DNA of 64,000 nt from Proteles cristata cristata (lineage: Eukaryota; Chordata; Mammalia; Carnivora; Hyaenidae), in contig JAESUZ010002878.1 in the NCBI GenBank assembly GCA_017311185.1, positions 186,001 to 250,000 of the forward strand, in the 5' to 3' direction. Shown here in pieces: positions 11,542 through 23,245 of the stretch. Every line of letters begins with the position of its first letter. Position 1 is the stretch's first letter. A program made the position numbers and the translations under genes. Below the pieces are notes generated by a model that worked only from the letters and a program-made list of their open reading frames with translations, did not search any database and was not told where the DNA came from.

Positions 11542-11742
11542 GTTATGTCAACTTTTTGTTTTTGATATTGGAGTTTAAAGAGAGTGACTTATATGAAGGA
11601 AGGAAAATAAACATTATTTGTAATTGACCTGGAGATAAAATTAAGATTTTAACTTTTGGCAATCTACTTCAGTTAACACCAAGTTAATTTCAATAGTATA
11701 CAAAGTATTTGCTTCTATATATTTTGTTTCTGTTCCCTCTTC

Positions 11743-11744
<2 letters not shown>

Positions 11745-11784
<40 letters not shown>
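11745..11784. repeat. (TG)n microsatellite, about 20 units
   Basis: Uninterrupted TG run of about 40 bp shortly upstream of a SINE. Length suggests it is polymorphic. The Met-Cys-Val frame running into the SINE is an artefact. Confidence 0.95.
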
Positions 11785-11791
<7 letters not shown>

Positions 11792-11812
11792 CTGTAAAAA
11801 TTAGACATTATA

Positions 11813-11989
11813 GGGGCACCTGGGTGGCTCAGTTGGTTAAGCGTCTGACTTCTGCCCAGGTCATGACCTCAAAGTTAATGAGTTCAAGCCTTGCGTCAAG
11901 ATCTCCCCTGTCAGCACAGAGCCTGCTTCAATTCCTGTGTCCCTCTCTCTCTGCATCTCAAAAATAAATAAAAACATCAACACATTTTT
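11813..11989 (+). mobile_element. Feliform SINE, internally shortened, with TSD
   Basis: Head GGGGCACCTGGGTGGCTCAG. It is about 177 bp because part of the CT-rich block is missing. TSD AAAAATTAGACATT/AAAAATTATACATT at 11796-11809 and 11990-12003. Confidence 0.93.
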
Positions 11990-12179
11990 AAAAATTATAC
12001 ATTGTTTCCCCACCAGTATAGATCTATAAATGTTACTATACAAATTTGATTTTTTAATCATATAAGTTAAAAAATGATTTATAAAACAAAATTATTTATA
12101 GTGTCCTGTATTTTCTGATGTAGTTATTTTTATTGGTATTTTTTTAATCTTCATGTAGATGTAAGCTACTAGTTAATGT

Positions 12180-12472
12180 CCTTCACTTTCTCCTTTTAGA
12201 ATTTCTTGTAGGACAGTTTTGTGTGTGGTGAATTCTGTCAATTTTTGTTTCCTTCATCTAAGAATGTCTTGGCGTTCCTTCATTTTTAAAGGATACCCAT
12301 TTTATGGATATAGAATTTTTGGATGACTTTTTATTTCTTTCATGCTTTGATTATGTCATTCCTCTGACTCTGGCCTCCATGGACTCTAAAGATACAAATT
12401 ATAAATCATTGCCCTCTTGCTGCTTTTGACAATTTATCTTTGGCTTTGGCTTTTGACAGTTTGATTATGAGA
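12180..12472. mobile_element. Old L1-type fragment, cut by an ERV-L LTR
   Basis: AGAATTTCTTGTAGGACAG, TATGGATATAGAATTTTTGG, TCTGGCCTCCATGGA and TTTTGACAGTTTGATTATGA follow a segment commonly seen in ancient L1 copies. It stops abruptly where the MLT2-type LTR begins, suggesting the LTR element inserted into it. No continuation is seen after the ERV-L, so its far half is lost or beyond recognition. Strand relative to L1 ORFs not determined. Confidence 0.55.
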
Positions 12473-12475
12473 CAT

Positions 12476-13075
12476 CATGAAGGTTAATTTTATGTTAGTA
12501 TGACTGGACCACAGGATGCCAGATGTTTGAATAAACAATCTTTCTGGATGTGTCAGTGAGAGGTTTCTGAATAAGATTAACATTTTACGTTAATCTTATT
12601 TTATCTTATTTTAATTGTTGGAACCAATCAAGTTGCCTCCCCCATTGTGGGTGGGCCTCAAAGAATCCCATCTGTTTTAGACCTGAGTAGAAGAAAGGAT
12701 TAAATGAGAAATAATGCTTTCTCTCTTTGTCTTCTAGTTGGTGGATTTGTCTTCTTGTGTCTTCAGACTCTAACTGGCACTTACACCCCATGCTTTCCTA
12801 GTTTTTAGACCTCAGGACACATAGTGGTGCATATTGGCTCTTGGGACACTGCAGCTTGCTGACTGCACATCTGAGACTTCACAGTCCCCATAACAGCCTG
12901 AGCCCATTCCTTAGAGAAAATTTATCTATCTATCTATCTTTTTAATCTATGTATCTATCTCTTCCTCTTTATTTCTCTCTTTTTTTTCTTTCTTTTATCT
13001 TCATCTATTTATCTATCACCTATCTACCTATCATCTCCTTTTGGTTTTGTTTTCTGGAAAACCCACACTAATACA
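12476..13075 (+). mobile_element. ERV-L LTR, MLT2-type, 5' LTR of relic 1
   Basis: Begins near TGAAGGTTAATTTTATG and ends CACACTAATACA, giving the TG...CA ends of an LTR. It passes through TGTGGGTGGGCCTCAAAG and a TCTA/TCTC-rich stretch just before its 3' end, as MLT2 LTRs do. It is followed directly by ERV-L internal sequence in the same orientation, so I read it as the 5' LTR. Ancient and non-functional. Confidence 0.75.
12926..13036. repeat. TCTA/TCTT simple-sequence tract in LTR
   Basis: TCTATCTATCTATC runs interleaved with CT- and T-rich DNA, in the position where MLT2 LTRs carry a pyrimidine-rich tract. Confidence 0.85.
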
Positions 13076-14946
13076 GATAGATTTTTGTAGCAAGAGTAGT
13101 TGGAGTAACTTAATTTTAAGGGTAAGTCTTCTGAATTGGTTGTGGGTTTTCTAGAATTGACTCTCTAATACAATTAGATTTATAGATGCTAATTTCCACT
13201 AGTGAATAGGCTGGACTGTTAGTGCATGGCACAACCTGGCAATTGAGGTGCACACTACATTTCCATGGAGTACTTACAAGAAACTACTTATAAGAAGCAA
13301 GGAATTAGATGTCTGTATATGACATTTTTCAAAATGGTTTGAATATAATGAGTTAGTCTGGTTGCTACTAACGTTGCTGGACCAAGTGGTAAAAGGGAAG
13401 GATAAGCCTGAGACTCAAATTTCCTTCTGAAGTGCCAAGTGCATAATCTGAAAGCTTTGTTTGTGCTGCAGGAATCCTTTTTCTCCTGTGGTTTCAGGAC
13501 TGAGACTGCGAAAAAACAAACTGAGAACCCCATCCTGTGATTGGGGGAATTAGAATGCCAGTTGAACTCCCAGCCTCACAGGGTGCCTGCTGTTAAATTG
13601 AGCTCATTGACTGGGAAATAATGGGATAGACACTCTAAGATGGAATGTGAATGTGTGTGAAGACCATGATGTAGCTGGGGACACTGAGCCCCTAACTTCG
13701 GATGAGTCACATATGCCAGAAGAAGCAGCCTCCCCACCTCAAAGCCAAAGCCTCCCCACCTCTTCCAAAGGATGAACCTGCATTGCCTGAGGAAATTCCA
13801 AAGGCCTCCCCTGAGGCCTGTGTCTTGCTGATTCTCCCCAGCACCCATTGTCTTCATCTCTCTTTGTAAGTAGACCTATAATTAGACTCAAATTCCAGTA
13901 AGCCCCTCATGATAAAGTACAATGCATGGCCCATGAAAAAGTACACTGCAATACAAAAGAACTACTTGACTTTTCTAATTTATACATAAAGAAATGTGAG
14001 GAATATATGTGGGAAAGAATGCTAAAGTATTCGATAGTGGTTGAAGGGACATAAAGTTGGATCAAGGTCAAGGTACTGATATGGTCTCACTAAACATTTA
14101 ATATTACAGCGTGAGGAATTGGAAAAGACTCTCACAGTTATGGCTGGTTGGCTGAAACATAGAGAAAAAGGTGGCCCACAGTGAGTGAATTGGAAACGCT
14201 GGAGCTGCTTTAGTTTAATATAGCAGAAAAGATTCAGAGGCTTAGAGGGATTGGAATGTTAATGGATTTATCGCTTAATACATATTCACCTGTACTTAAT
14301 ATATACTCACCTATACTCACTATACTTAATATATACTCACTTATACCTTTTCCCAACATTGTGAGAAATACATTGGTGATTGGGCCCCCAGGGTCCTTGA
14401 AGAGCTCTGTGATCACTTCTCTGTGTAGACCAGACCTTGCAGTGGGAACTGCCATCACTGACTTGGGAAATGTAAATGCAGTAGGTGCACTTTGATCCCA
14501 GAGTAGCAGGAGCCAAGTGGGGGCACACAGCTGCCACAAGCAAGGTAGATATGGTGACATAAGGGACAGCAGAGCCCAAGCAGCAATCAGAGCAGTCCGA
14601 GTCATGCAGACCTACGGCCTTGGCTGGTTGGTCATGGTGTCTCAGCCATGAAATAGACAGGAAGCCTACTAATTTCACAAGAATTTAGCTAAAAAGTTTT
14701 ATGATCCCAGCATTGTGTAATTGAGTCCTGTGTCTGCCTCTATAGTGAGCCCAACGCAGGGCTTTTATTATCTATCTCAACGAAAAAAAAAAGAAAAAAA
14801 GAAAAAAATTCTAGGTCAAGTGAACGAAAGTCTAGTCTGAATCATAAAACCAGTGAGTCATAACCCTTCAATCAATTTCCAGAATTGATCCAGTTTACAG
14901 GCCCAGAACCCCTGGAATGAAAAAGCCTACTTAAGAAAGAACTCTT
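13076..14946 (+). pseudogene. ERV-L internal region, gag-like, decayed (relic 1)
   Basis: The sequence between the LTR and the pol-like block is partly recognisable as ERV-L leader/gag, for example GATTGGGCCCCCAGGGTCC at about 14378. The ERV-L gag product would be the structural capsid polyprotein. Here many stops and shifts interrupt all frames. A small AT-rich tandem repeat interrupts it at 14274-14345, and a SINE is inserted at 14947. The 123-codon minus-strand frame (14234-14605) is an antisense shadow. The exact start is uncertain. Confidence 0.55.
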
Positions 14947-15170
14947 GGGGGCACCTGCATGATTCAGTCACCAGCTGAGCATTCAGCTTTGGCTCAGGTC
15001 ATGATTTCAAGGTTTGTGGGTTTGAGCCCCATGTCGGGCTTTGTGCTGACAGTGTGGAGCCTGCTTCTGATTCTTGTCTTCCTCTTTCTCTGCCCCTCCC
15101 CTGTTCATGCTCTCTCTCTCAAAAATAAGCATTTAAAATTTTGTTTAAATTAAAAATAACTTTTTTAGAA
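14947..15170 (+). mobile_element. Feliform SINE inserted in ERV-L relic 1
   Basis: Head GGGGGCACCTGCATGATTCAG, B-box-like GTGGGTTTGAGCCCC, CT-rich block and AAAAATAAGCATTTAAAA tail. TSD AAGAAAGAACTCTT/AACAAAGAACTCCT flanks it. It dates the ERV-L as older than this SINE. Confidence 0.92.
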
Positions 15171-15199
15171 AACAAAGAACTCCTAAACCCTGTCAAAAG

Positions 15200-17995
15200 T
15201 TTATACTGTTCATATTTCTCTCAGCCTTTCCCAAAGGGAGCTACAATCTTTTCCCAGGGTAACTGTACATTGGGGAAGAGGAAGTAATCAGACCTTTTGG
15301 GGACTACTAGACACTAACCCTGAAGAGTTAAAAATTCCAAGAAACTTAAAACTAATCACTGTGACCCACCAGTCACAGTAGGGGTTTATGAAGATTGGGT
15401 GATCAATGGAGTTTTGGCTCAGCTGCATCTCACAGTGGGTCCAGTGGCTCCCTGAACCTATCCTGTGGTTATTTCCCCATTCTGGAAAGCATAATTAGAG
15501 TAGCTATACCCAGAAGCTGGCAGACTCCCACAATGATGCCCTGACTTGTTGAGTAAGGATGGTTATGATGGGAAAAATCCAGGAGAGAGTTACTGGAACA
15601 GCCTCTCCGAGGAAAATAGCAAACCAGAAGAAATGCTGCCATGCTGGAGGGATTGCAGAGATCAGTGACACTGCCAAGGACCTGAAGGACTGAGGGGTGG
15701 TGACTTTTTTACATCCCACCTTCATCTTGCATAGTTGGACTATGCAGAAAACAGATTTTGGAGGATGACACAAGATTATCATAACTTTTGCCAGGTGATG
15801 ATTCCTGTTGCAGCTCCTGTACCAAATGTGGTTTTATCATGGGGGCAAAGCAGCACATCCTTTGGTACCTGGTATAAAGCTATCAATCTGGCAAATATTC
15901 TTGTCTGTTTTGCTTTGCTTTCTTTCAATATCTATACTAAAGACCACCAGAAGCAATTTGTTTTTAGCAGGCACAACCAGCACGATACTTGATACTTTCA
16001 TGGACCTATCTTAGAGGTTTATCAACTGTCCACTCCACTATTATAATTTAGTTCACAAGGATCTTGATTGCCTGTCTTTTTCACAAGGTAATAATCTGCA
16101 GTGGTCCATTACACTGATGGCATTATGTTGATTGAAACTAGTGGGCAATAAGTAGCAACTATTCTAGACTTACTGATAAGATTTTGCTTGTCAGAGGGTG
16201 GAAAATCAAGCTGACAAAAATTCAGGTTCCTTCCACCATAATGAAATTTCTGGAAGTCCAGATATAGAGAGAATGTTCCAAATATCAAGGATAATATTGT
16301 TGAATCTGGTGCCTCCTACAACAAAAAAGGAGATGAGACACAATGCCTAGTGGCCCTGTTTGTTTGTTTTTTCTTTTGGAGGCAACATAACCCTCATTTG
16401 GGTGTGTTACTTAGTGATCCTAAAAGCTGCAAGTTTTGAGTGGGACTCAGAACAAAAGCAGACTCTGCAGTAGGTGCAGGCAGTTGTACAAAGCTGCCAC
16501 TTGGGACACATGGTCTACCCAATCCAGGGCTGTTCAAGATGTCATTGGGAAGTAGGGAAGCATCCCTGTTTAGAGCTGCTATCAGGGCTCCATATGAATC
16601 TAGCCTGGACCCTTAGAATTTTAAGAAGAATTCTTCTGTCCTCTGTATAATACCACTCTGCTATGGAAAAACAGTTTTGGGCCTGCCACTTTAGCCTTAA
16701 TAGAGACTAAACACTTGACCATGGACCACCATGTTAACATGTAATCTGACATGGCCATCATCAACTAGGTGTTATGTGATTTACCAACCTCTAAAGTTGG
16801 GCATGCACAGCAGTACTCTATTATGAAATTTAAGAAGTGTGCCCTTCAGTGGGGCCAAGCAGGTCCTTAAGGCACAAGTAGGGTATATGAGGCCCAAATG
16901 AAATGGACGTCACTTTGGCTATAATTCCTCTCTTAGAATGCACCTATGGCCTTGTGGGGAGTTCACTACCCTCCGTTGACAGAGAAAGAGATTTGACCCT
17001 GATTTACACATGAGTCTGAATGATACCCAGCAGCAACGACCACCTACAAATGAAAAGCTGTGGTACAACAGCTCCTTTCTAGGCCAACTCAGAAGGACAG
17101 TGGTAAAGACAGATCATTCAAGAAGGAAGATTTGGGAGTCCTTGATCTACCACCATTCCCAAGGGTAATCACCGAGCTCAGTAGTAGCAAGTGGGCTACA
17201 CTGGACCACTTCTATCATGGAAGAGGCAGCATTTTATTTTCTACCTTTTTATTATTGTAATAGACATTTATTTGAGATGTGAATTTGTCTTCCTTCATTC
17301 ACTGCTTCTGCCAAAACTACCATCTGTGGACTTGCAGAATCCCTTCTTAATCATCATGTTACTTCACATAACATTTCTTCTAGTCAAGGAACTTGCTTCA
17401 TAGCCAAAGCAGTACAAAAATGGGCCCATGCTCATGGGCCTTACCTTCCTTGTTCCCCACCATCCTAAAGCAGCCTGCTTCATAGAAGTTTGAAAAGGCC
17501 TTTTGAAGAACAGTTACCACGCCAGTTAGGTGGCAGTAGTTTGCAGGGTGTGACGGTATTTTCCAGAAGGATGTATAATGCTTTGAATCCTCATCCCATA
17601 GATGGTGTTGCTCCTGCCTTAGCCAACATTCATGGGTCCAGGAATGAAGCGATGCAAGTAGGAGCGGCATCGCTCCTATTGCCTCTAGTGCCCTACTGAC
17701 AAAACTGTTGTTTCCTGTTCCATGACCTCATGGTTTGCAGGTCTGGAAATCTTAGTTCCAGAGAGAGAACCGCTTGCGCCAGGAAGCACAATAGCGGTGC
17801 CACAGAACTCACGGTGAAGACCACCAGCTGGCCACTTTGGATTCCTCAGGCCTCTCAATCAATAGGCAAGGAAGGGAGTTACTGTGATCGCTGAATGATT
17901 GATCCTAACGATTACTGGGAAATTGGACGGCTACTCCATTTTCACTGTTACCACTGGACCTTAGGTTTACTATAATCTACTTGTAGCGCTTGAAC
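15200..17995 (+). pseudogene. ERV-L pol relic (RT, RNase H, integrase pieces)
   Basis: Plus-strand remains of an ERV-L pol gene, whose product would reverse-transcribe and integrate the element. Order: RT about 15390-16260, connection/RNase H about 16270-17110, integrase core about 17190-17700, C-terminal part to about 17990. The RT catalytic site (family YxDD) reads Tyr-Thr-Asp-Gly at 16110-16121. The first integrase Asp codon is seen at 17263. A frame change follows near 17300, and the second Asp position carries AGT (Ser) at 17382-17384. The end of RNase H and the integrase zinc-finger region are missing between about 17110 and 17190. No 3' LTR is visible after 18000. Clearly dead. Confidence 0.8.
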
Positions 17996-17999
17996 TGAA

Positions 18000-18650
18000 A
18001 CTGTTTGATGTGATAACTACCAGGAAAATTCAAGAGGAATGTTGACAAAGGTAATAAAAAAAATAAATTTACATTAAAATTTCTGGTGTTTGGGAAGACA
18101 TTAACAAAAGTAATGATTTTATGAACTGTGTAATATAGAGGACACACCTTTCTGTTAGAAAAAACAAGCCCACCGAGTGACTAGGTTATATCAATTAATC
18201 CAGGGAAAATACAAGGGTAGTACTCTCTGCAGAAATAAAAGCATAGCTATTTATGTTTTCATCATTTCTAAACAGCCTCAAATATTCTGTGATTCCAAAA
18301 ATAATTATTTCTGTGGGCTGACAACTAATTGGAAATGTACAATTTATTCTCTTTATTTGCAGAAGTTATATTCTATAATGTTGCTGTGAACACTGAATTA
18401 GCAAATACTAAATTATTGTCCCTAGGGGAAATATGTAAAGTTAGATTTCTGTGAACCGTTTGTTCACATTTTCATGACCTAATCATCAATACATAACCTT
18501 GTCTTGTGTATTTTACTTTAAAGATACCTTACTATATATGTATCAAGTATATATTGAATATATTTATATATGCAATATATAATGTGATATATTAAATATA
18601 TTATACCTAATACTAAATGTCATATGTATATTTACATATACATATGTGTA

Positions 18651-18684
<34 letters not shown>

Positions 18685-19539
18685 CAATACATAAATATGT
18701 GTATGTGTTTGTGTATTACTGTTGAACTCATGGCCAGCAGTACTATAACTCATACCTGAACGAAGCTTATTTAGGACACATTTTCTCCATAAGACACAGG
18801 CTTCTTGTGCTTAGGAACATTAGCACTTTAGAACTGTACTTGGGGGACATTTTCAACATTGTGATCACTAACAAAAAACACAAAAATGCAAAAAATGTGG
18901 CTCTAAATACACCATCAAAAGGACATTTATTTATGATATAAGAGCTGAAACAAGAAGGCAGTGTCTCTTTGTTCGACCTTAGGTGTGAATGTGCATATCT
19001 GGGGCTAAATCACTGCAAGTATTGATTTGGGGGTTGCAAGTTCATTTCAGCAAGTAAGCTAATTTGCAAATATGGAATACATGAATATGATAGTAAACTG
19101 CATTTTTAGTTGCCAGTTTATATTTTCAAATGAGGCTTCTTTTTGTTATTGATTTCTAATTATGCTTCATTTGGGCCGAAGATGTGGTCAGTAAGTTATT
19201 GATTCTTTTGTATTTTTTAATGTTTGGCTTTGTGACATGTACAGGGGCCAATTCAATTTCATTTCTCATGGATGCTTAGAAGAAATGCTTATTGTCTCTT
19301 CTGAGCTATGGGATTCTATGTATGTCTACCAAATAAAGCTTATTCATTATGGTTTTGAAAAAAATTTTGTATCATTTTAAATTATTTTGTTATATCTAAG
19401 TATTTTTATTTAATTGTGTTAAAGTATTCCACTGTAGGGTTTATACATTGAAAACATTCTGCCTGTGTTTGTATAATTTGAGAATATGGCTTTTTAAAGC
19501 ATATAAATTAAACATTTTTACGTCTTCCAGTAAACTCTT
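18000..19539. other. AT-rich unassigned sequence with TA/TG tract
   Basis: No gene, and no 3' LTR of the preceding ERV-L. It holds the TA/TG microsatellite block described separately. The remainder is AT-rich and featureless by eye. Confidence 0.45.
18528..18716. repeat. AT-rich region with (TA)n(TG)n microsatellite
   Basis: TATATA-rich sequence leading to a (TA)8 run, then a (TG) run of about 10 units (18650-18684), then degenerate TG/TA. Confidence 0.85.
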
Positions 19540-20480
19540 CCTTTTATCATTATATAGTGACTGACTCTCCATAATAATTTGTTTTGCATTAATTTGTCTG
19601 ATATTAATATAGTATTTTTACTTTTTTAGAATTGTGTTTTCATGAGCTGATTTTTCTATCCCTTTATGATATATGTGTATTTCTTACAAAGAATGCATAG
19701 CTAGAATATTTTGATTCTCTATCATTAGAATCTTAGCCATTCAAATTAAGTTAAATCCATTTATCTCTTTCTCCTGTGCTTATTATGCATTTTGTATTTT
19801 CTTAATTTTCTCACTACCTTCTTTTTGTCCCTTATTTGTTTTTGTGTCTGTTTTTTAAAGTTTTCTTCTTTTGCTAACTTAAGTATCTTATTGTTGATAT
19901 TTTAGTAATTACTTTTGAGTTTTAAAATATACACTTGTTATTAAATGTTGTTTAATTTTTAAAATTACCCTCATCAAGAATTGTACAAAAATTAAGTATT
20001 ACATCATACTTTTTTGTAGCAACTGTTTTGATTTTATTACCCTATGTTTTACTTTACTGTATTTTTATCCTCTTCCTTATCCTAGATATTATTTTAAATA
20101 TCAATTTTCAATCAGTGGTTATTTAACTTAACTAATATGCATACTGATATTTGTTCAAAATTGCTTCTTAAATCAAACTTACCTTTAGAATTTAGGTTTT
20201 CAGTTTTCTTCATACAGAAGATATAGGGAAAAAAAGCAATACCTGAGAGTATATAATTGTTGACATATTATTTGTTAAATTATTTGTTTTATTCAAATAG
20301 GATTCAATGACATGTACATTCTCAACCTTTGTTCCCCAATCTCAAAGTTCTTCTTCATTCTCTCTCTTGAATGATGCTTTAGCTGGGTATAAAATTCTGG
20401 AATACAATTATTTTTTTCAGCATTTTAAAATGTAATTCCAGTCTTCAGCCAGTTGAGTTTATTTAGAGGGTTTAATATTT
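19540..20480. mobile_element. Old L1-type fragment
   Basis: TTTTATCATTATATAGTGAC, TTTGTCTGATATTAATATAG, ATTCTCTCTCTTGAATGATG, TTTAGCTGGGTATAAAATTC and TCAGCATTTTAAAATGTAAT keep the order of an ancient L1 segment. The second half overlaps in content with the L1 piece at 12180-12472, so the two are separate insertions. Strongly decayed; strand not assigned. Confidence 0.5.
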
Positions 20481-21547
20481 TTATCTATCCTAGAAAAAGT
20501 ATCAGCAGAACATTTTGAATATTGTCTCCTGGCAATATATATCTATGTTTTACATATAGATGTATAGGTATGTCTATATCTTTCTATGAAATATTAAATT
20601 AATATATCTACAAGTCTGCTTCATTTATGTAATTTTTTCTATTGTAATATTCTGTTGTGACCAATTTGAATATTTATAACTGGTATTTATCAGTTAGTGG
20701 AAAACATTATATATGTTTTAAAAAGAAATGAAACATAAGTATCCTTATAACTAAGCTTTTAAATGGCTTTACCTCCTGAAATTATTTTGCCTTGTGAAGG
20801 CATATAAGTGGTTTTAATGATGTCCATGGCTGCTGCTGTATAAGTAATAAACACTATACTTCAATAAAAAGCTCATGTTAACTGAGGAAGATGATAGACA
20901 CATGGGGAAATTTGATTACTGGAAATATCAGAGGCTTTGAGTCATAATAACCCTTATCTCATCTCCTTTTACATGTGTGAACTACAGCAGGGAACATTCT
21001 CATAGTACTTTAGATTCCCTCTTTGAATACGATTTCAATAATCCTCACTCCATAGCCCTATAGCTTTTCATAGAGTGTGGAGTTATATTTAATTATTATT
21101 ATAATCACAAATGACACCTAGAAGACTTTCAAACATCTATTTATTTAGCCGATGTGTTTTCTTTCCCAGATATATTTTAAATGGAAAAGACATTAGAGGT
21201 CATGTTTGACAATCTCACGTTTAGTGTGTGGGTTCTTTTGTAAGACCTGCAGCAGCTAGCCAGCCAGGCTTGGGGCTGCTCATGTTCAGATATGTAATAC
21301 TACTTATTCATGGTACCCCTTTATAGATTGATAGTGGGGGATGTTTAAAATGCATGTTTATTATTAAAATATGGTCCCCTCCAAAGTCTAGCAATACTGT
21401 CTCAGGATTGCCACTTAGAAAGACAGTTCTTAACAGTTTTAATAAATGTCCTCTCCTTGTAATTATACAAACCTGGAAGATTTCAGATGAAATCCAATTC
21501 CCATACCCCACCAAAAATCGTGAAATGCTACATCATGTCCCTTTAAC
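20481..21547. other. AT-rich unassigned sequence
   Basis: No gene or recognised repeat. TATA-type runs near 20530-20610. Confidence 0.45.
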
Positions 21548-21558
21548 AATCACAGTTA

Positions 21559-21797
21559 GGGGCGCCTGGAGGGCTTAGTCGGTTGAGCATCCGACTTTCG
21601 CTTAGGTCATGATCTCGCGGTTCGTGGGCTTGGGCCCCACGTCGGGCTCTGTGCTGACTGCCAGCTCAGAACCTGGAGCCTGTTTCGGTCTGTGACTCCC
21701 TCTCTGTCTGACCCTCCCCTGCTCACGCTGTCTCTCTCTCTCTCTCTCTCTCTCCTGGAAGTAAATAAAACATTAAAAATTTTAAAAAAAAAAAAAA
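21559..21797 (+). mobile_element. Young-subfamily SINE with perfect TSD
   Basis: Head GGGGCGCCTGGAGGGCTTAG, long CT run (21730-21753) and TGGAAGTAAATAAAACATT tail. Perfect 11-bp TSD AATCACAGTTA at 21548-21558 and 21798-21808. The B-box region is mutated (GGGCTTGGGCCCC), so promoter activity is doubtful. Confidence 0.96.
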
Positions 21798-22184
21798 GAA
21801 TCACAGTTAAAAATCACTGTTTTACACTGTCAAAGTATGCTTTTTCTCTTGGATATAATGGTATCTCATTAGTTAAGAATTACTCCTTTAAAGCCACAGA
21901 TATTATTTTTCAACTATTCCACAGGTAAATAGAAGGAAATTAATGTTTATCAAGTGTTTATTTTATGCCAGCTTCTACTTACTTTGTCAATTATCAATGG
22001 AGGTTATTGGGATAGGCTTCTTTGTAATAATATATTATAAAATCTTATGATTTTGTTTGTATCATCTCTGATTACATACATTATTTTAGTATAACTTTGT
22101 AGAGTTAAACCATACTGATTTAATACTTAAACAAAAATTTCAGATATCACCCCCTATCCCCATAAATTGCATAAAGGGAATCTG

Positions 22185-22392
22185 AAAGTGCCTGGGTGAC
22201 TCAGTTGGTTAAGCATCTAACTTGATTTTGACTCAGTTATGATCTCTCAGTGTGTGAATTGGAGCCCCACATCCGGCTCTGTACTGACAGTGCAGAGCCT
22301 ACTTGGGATTCTCTCTCTCCCTGCACACTTTCTCTGTCTCTCTCTCTTAATTAATGAATAAATAAACTAAAAGGATAATAATAAAAAATAGG
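22185..22392 (+). mobile_element. Older feliform SINE with imperfect TSD
   Basis: Head AAAGTGCCTGGGTGACTCAG with many changes in the tRNA-like part, CT-rich block and AATAAATAAACTAAAAGG tail. TSD TAAAGGGAATCTG/TAAAGGGACCCTG. Confidence 0.9.
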
Positions 22393-23090
22393 TAAAGGGA
22401 CCCTGTCCTTTTTATGGTATAATCATTTTTTAATCTAAATATAAAAATCCCTATTTACATCTATAATTTTGTTTACATCTATATTTTGGTTAGGTTTGTT
22501 TACAGCTTAATTTTGTTTTGTTTCACTTTCATTTCTGAGATGTATTAAAATCTCAATTCTTTCTTTTCACATCAGCTGTGGTTTCTAACTTTTAATCATT
22601 TTATGTTTTGAATAGCCTGGCATTTCTTTCTAAATTCATACTGCTGATTAAAATACTACCTAGAACATGATCAGAGCACTTTCTTTTCAACATACTACTA
22701 GAAAAAAATCATTCCGTGCTAACTTTGGTCATCACTGTTAGTATATTTTATTTTGTCATCTACAAAGACTCCTAACTCCATATAAGTCACTTTTGTTTTC
22801 CCTAAACTGCTCTGTTATAAAATCCACTGTCAAATGTCTTTGTGAAATTAAGACATATTATGCACATGGCCCTATTTTAATTTACCAATTTAGCAATTCT
22901 ATCAAAACTAGATATGAGTTCAATTTAGAATGGCTTATTCTTAGTGACCTCATAATAACTCTTAGGAAGTTCTCCTTTACTTTTCCTCTTGAAGGTTCAA
23001 AAACATTTTATATATTAATATTATTATTCATCATAAAATCATATTTTCAGTGCAAATTATATTGTTAGCTATTTCCTGATATTAGTCCAT
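22393..23090. other. AT-rich unassigned sequence
   Basis: A 91-codon frame (22793-23068) is AT-driven with no domain features. No recognised repeat. Confidence 0.45.
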
Positions 23091-23245
23091 TTTTATCTTC
23101 TGAATAACCTCATTAGGTAGACACTATTATTATACCTACTTTGTATGTGAGGTAAAAAAAAAAAAAGTTTAGAAAACATCGTTACTTTTCACAAAGACAC
23201 AACTGTTACATAGAAAAACAAGAGATTAAGGCCACATCTGTCTCA
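23091..23245 (-). mobile_element. MIR/L2-type fragment (probable MIR)
   Basis: CCTCATTAGGTAGACACTAT, TTATACCTACTTTGTATGTG and AGGTAAA...GTTTAGAAAAC, then ACACAACTGTTACATAG, fit the antisense MIR 3' half. A poly-A expansion (23154-23166) sits inside it. Confidence 0.5.

Noticed and set aside
12476..13075. Interpretation of this repeat as an L1 3' end
   Set aside because: TG...CA ends, internal GTGGGTGGGCC and TCTA tract, and ERV-L internal sequence directly after it fit an MLT2 LTR better.
14234..14678. Minus-strand frames of 123 and 113 codons
   Set aside because: Antisense to the ERV-L gag-like region and including the AT tandem repeat; best explained as chance.
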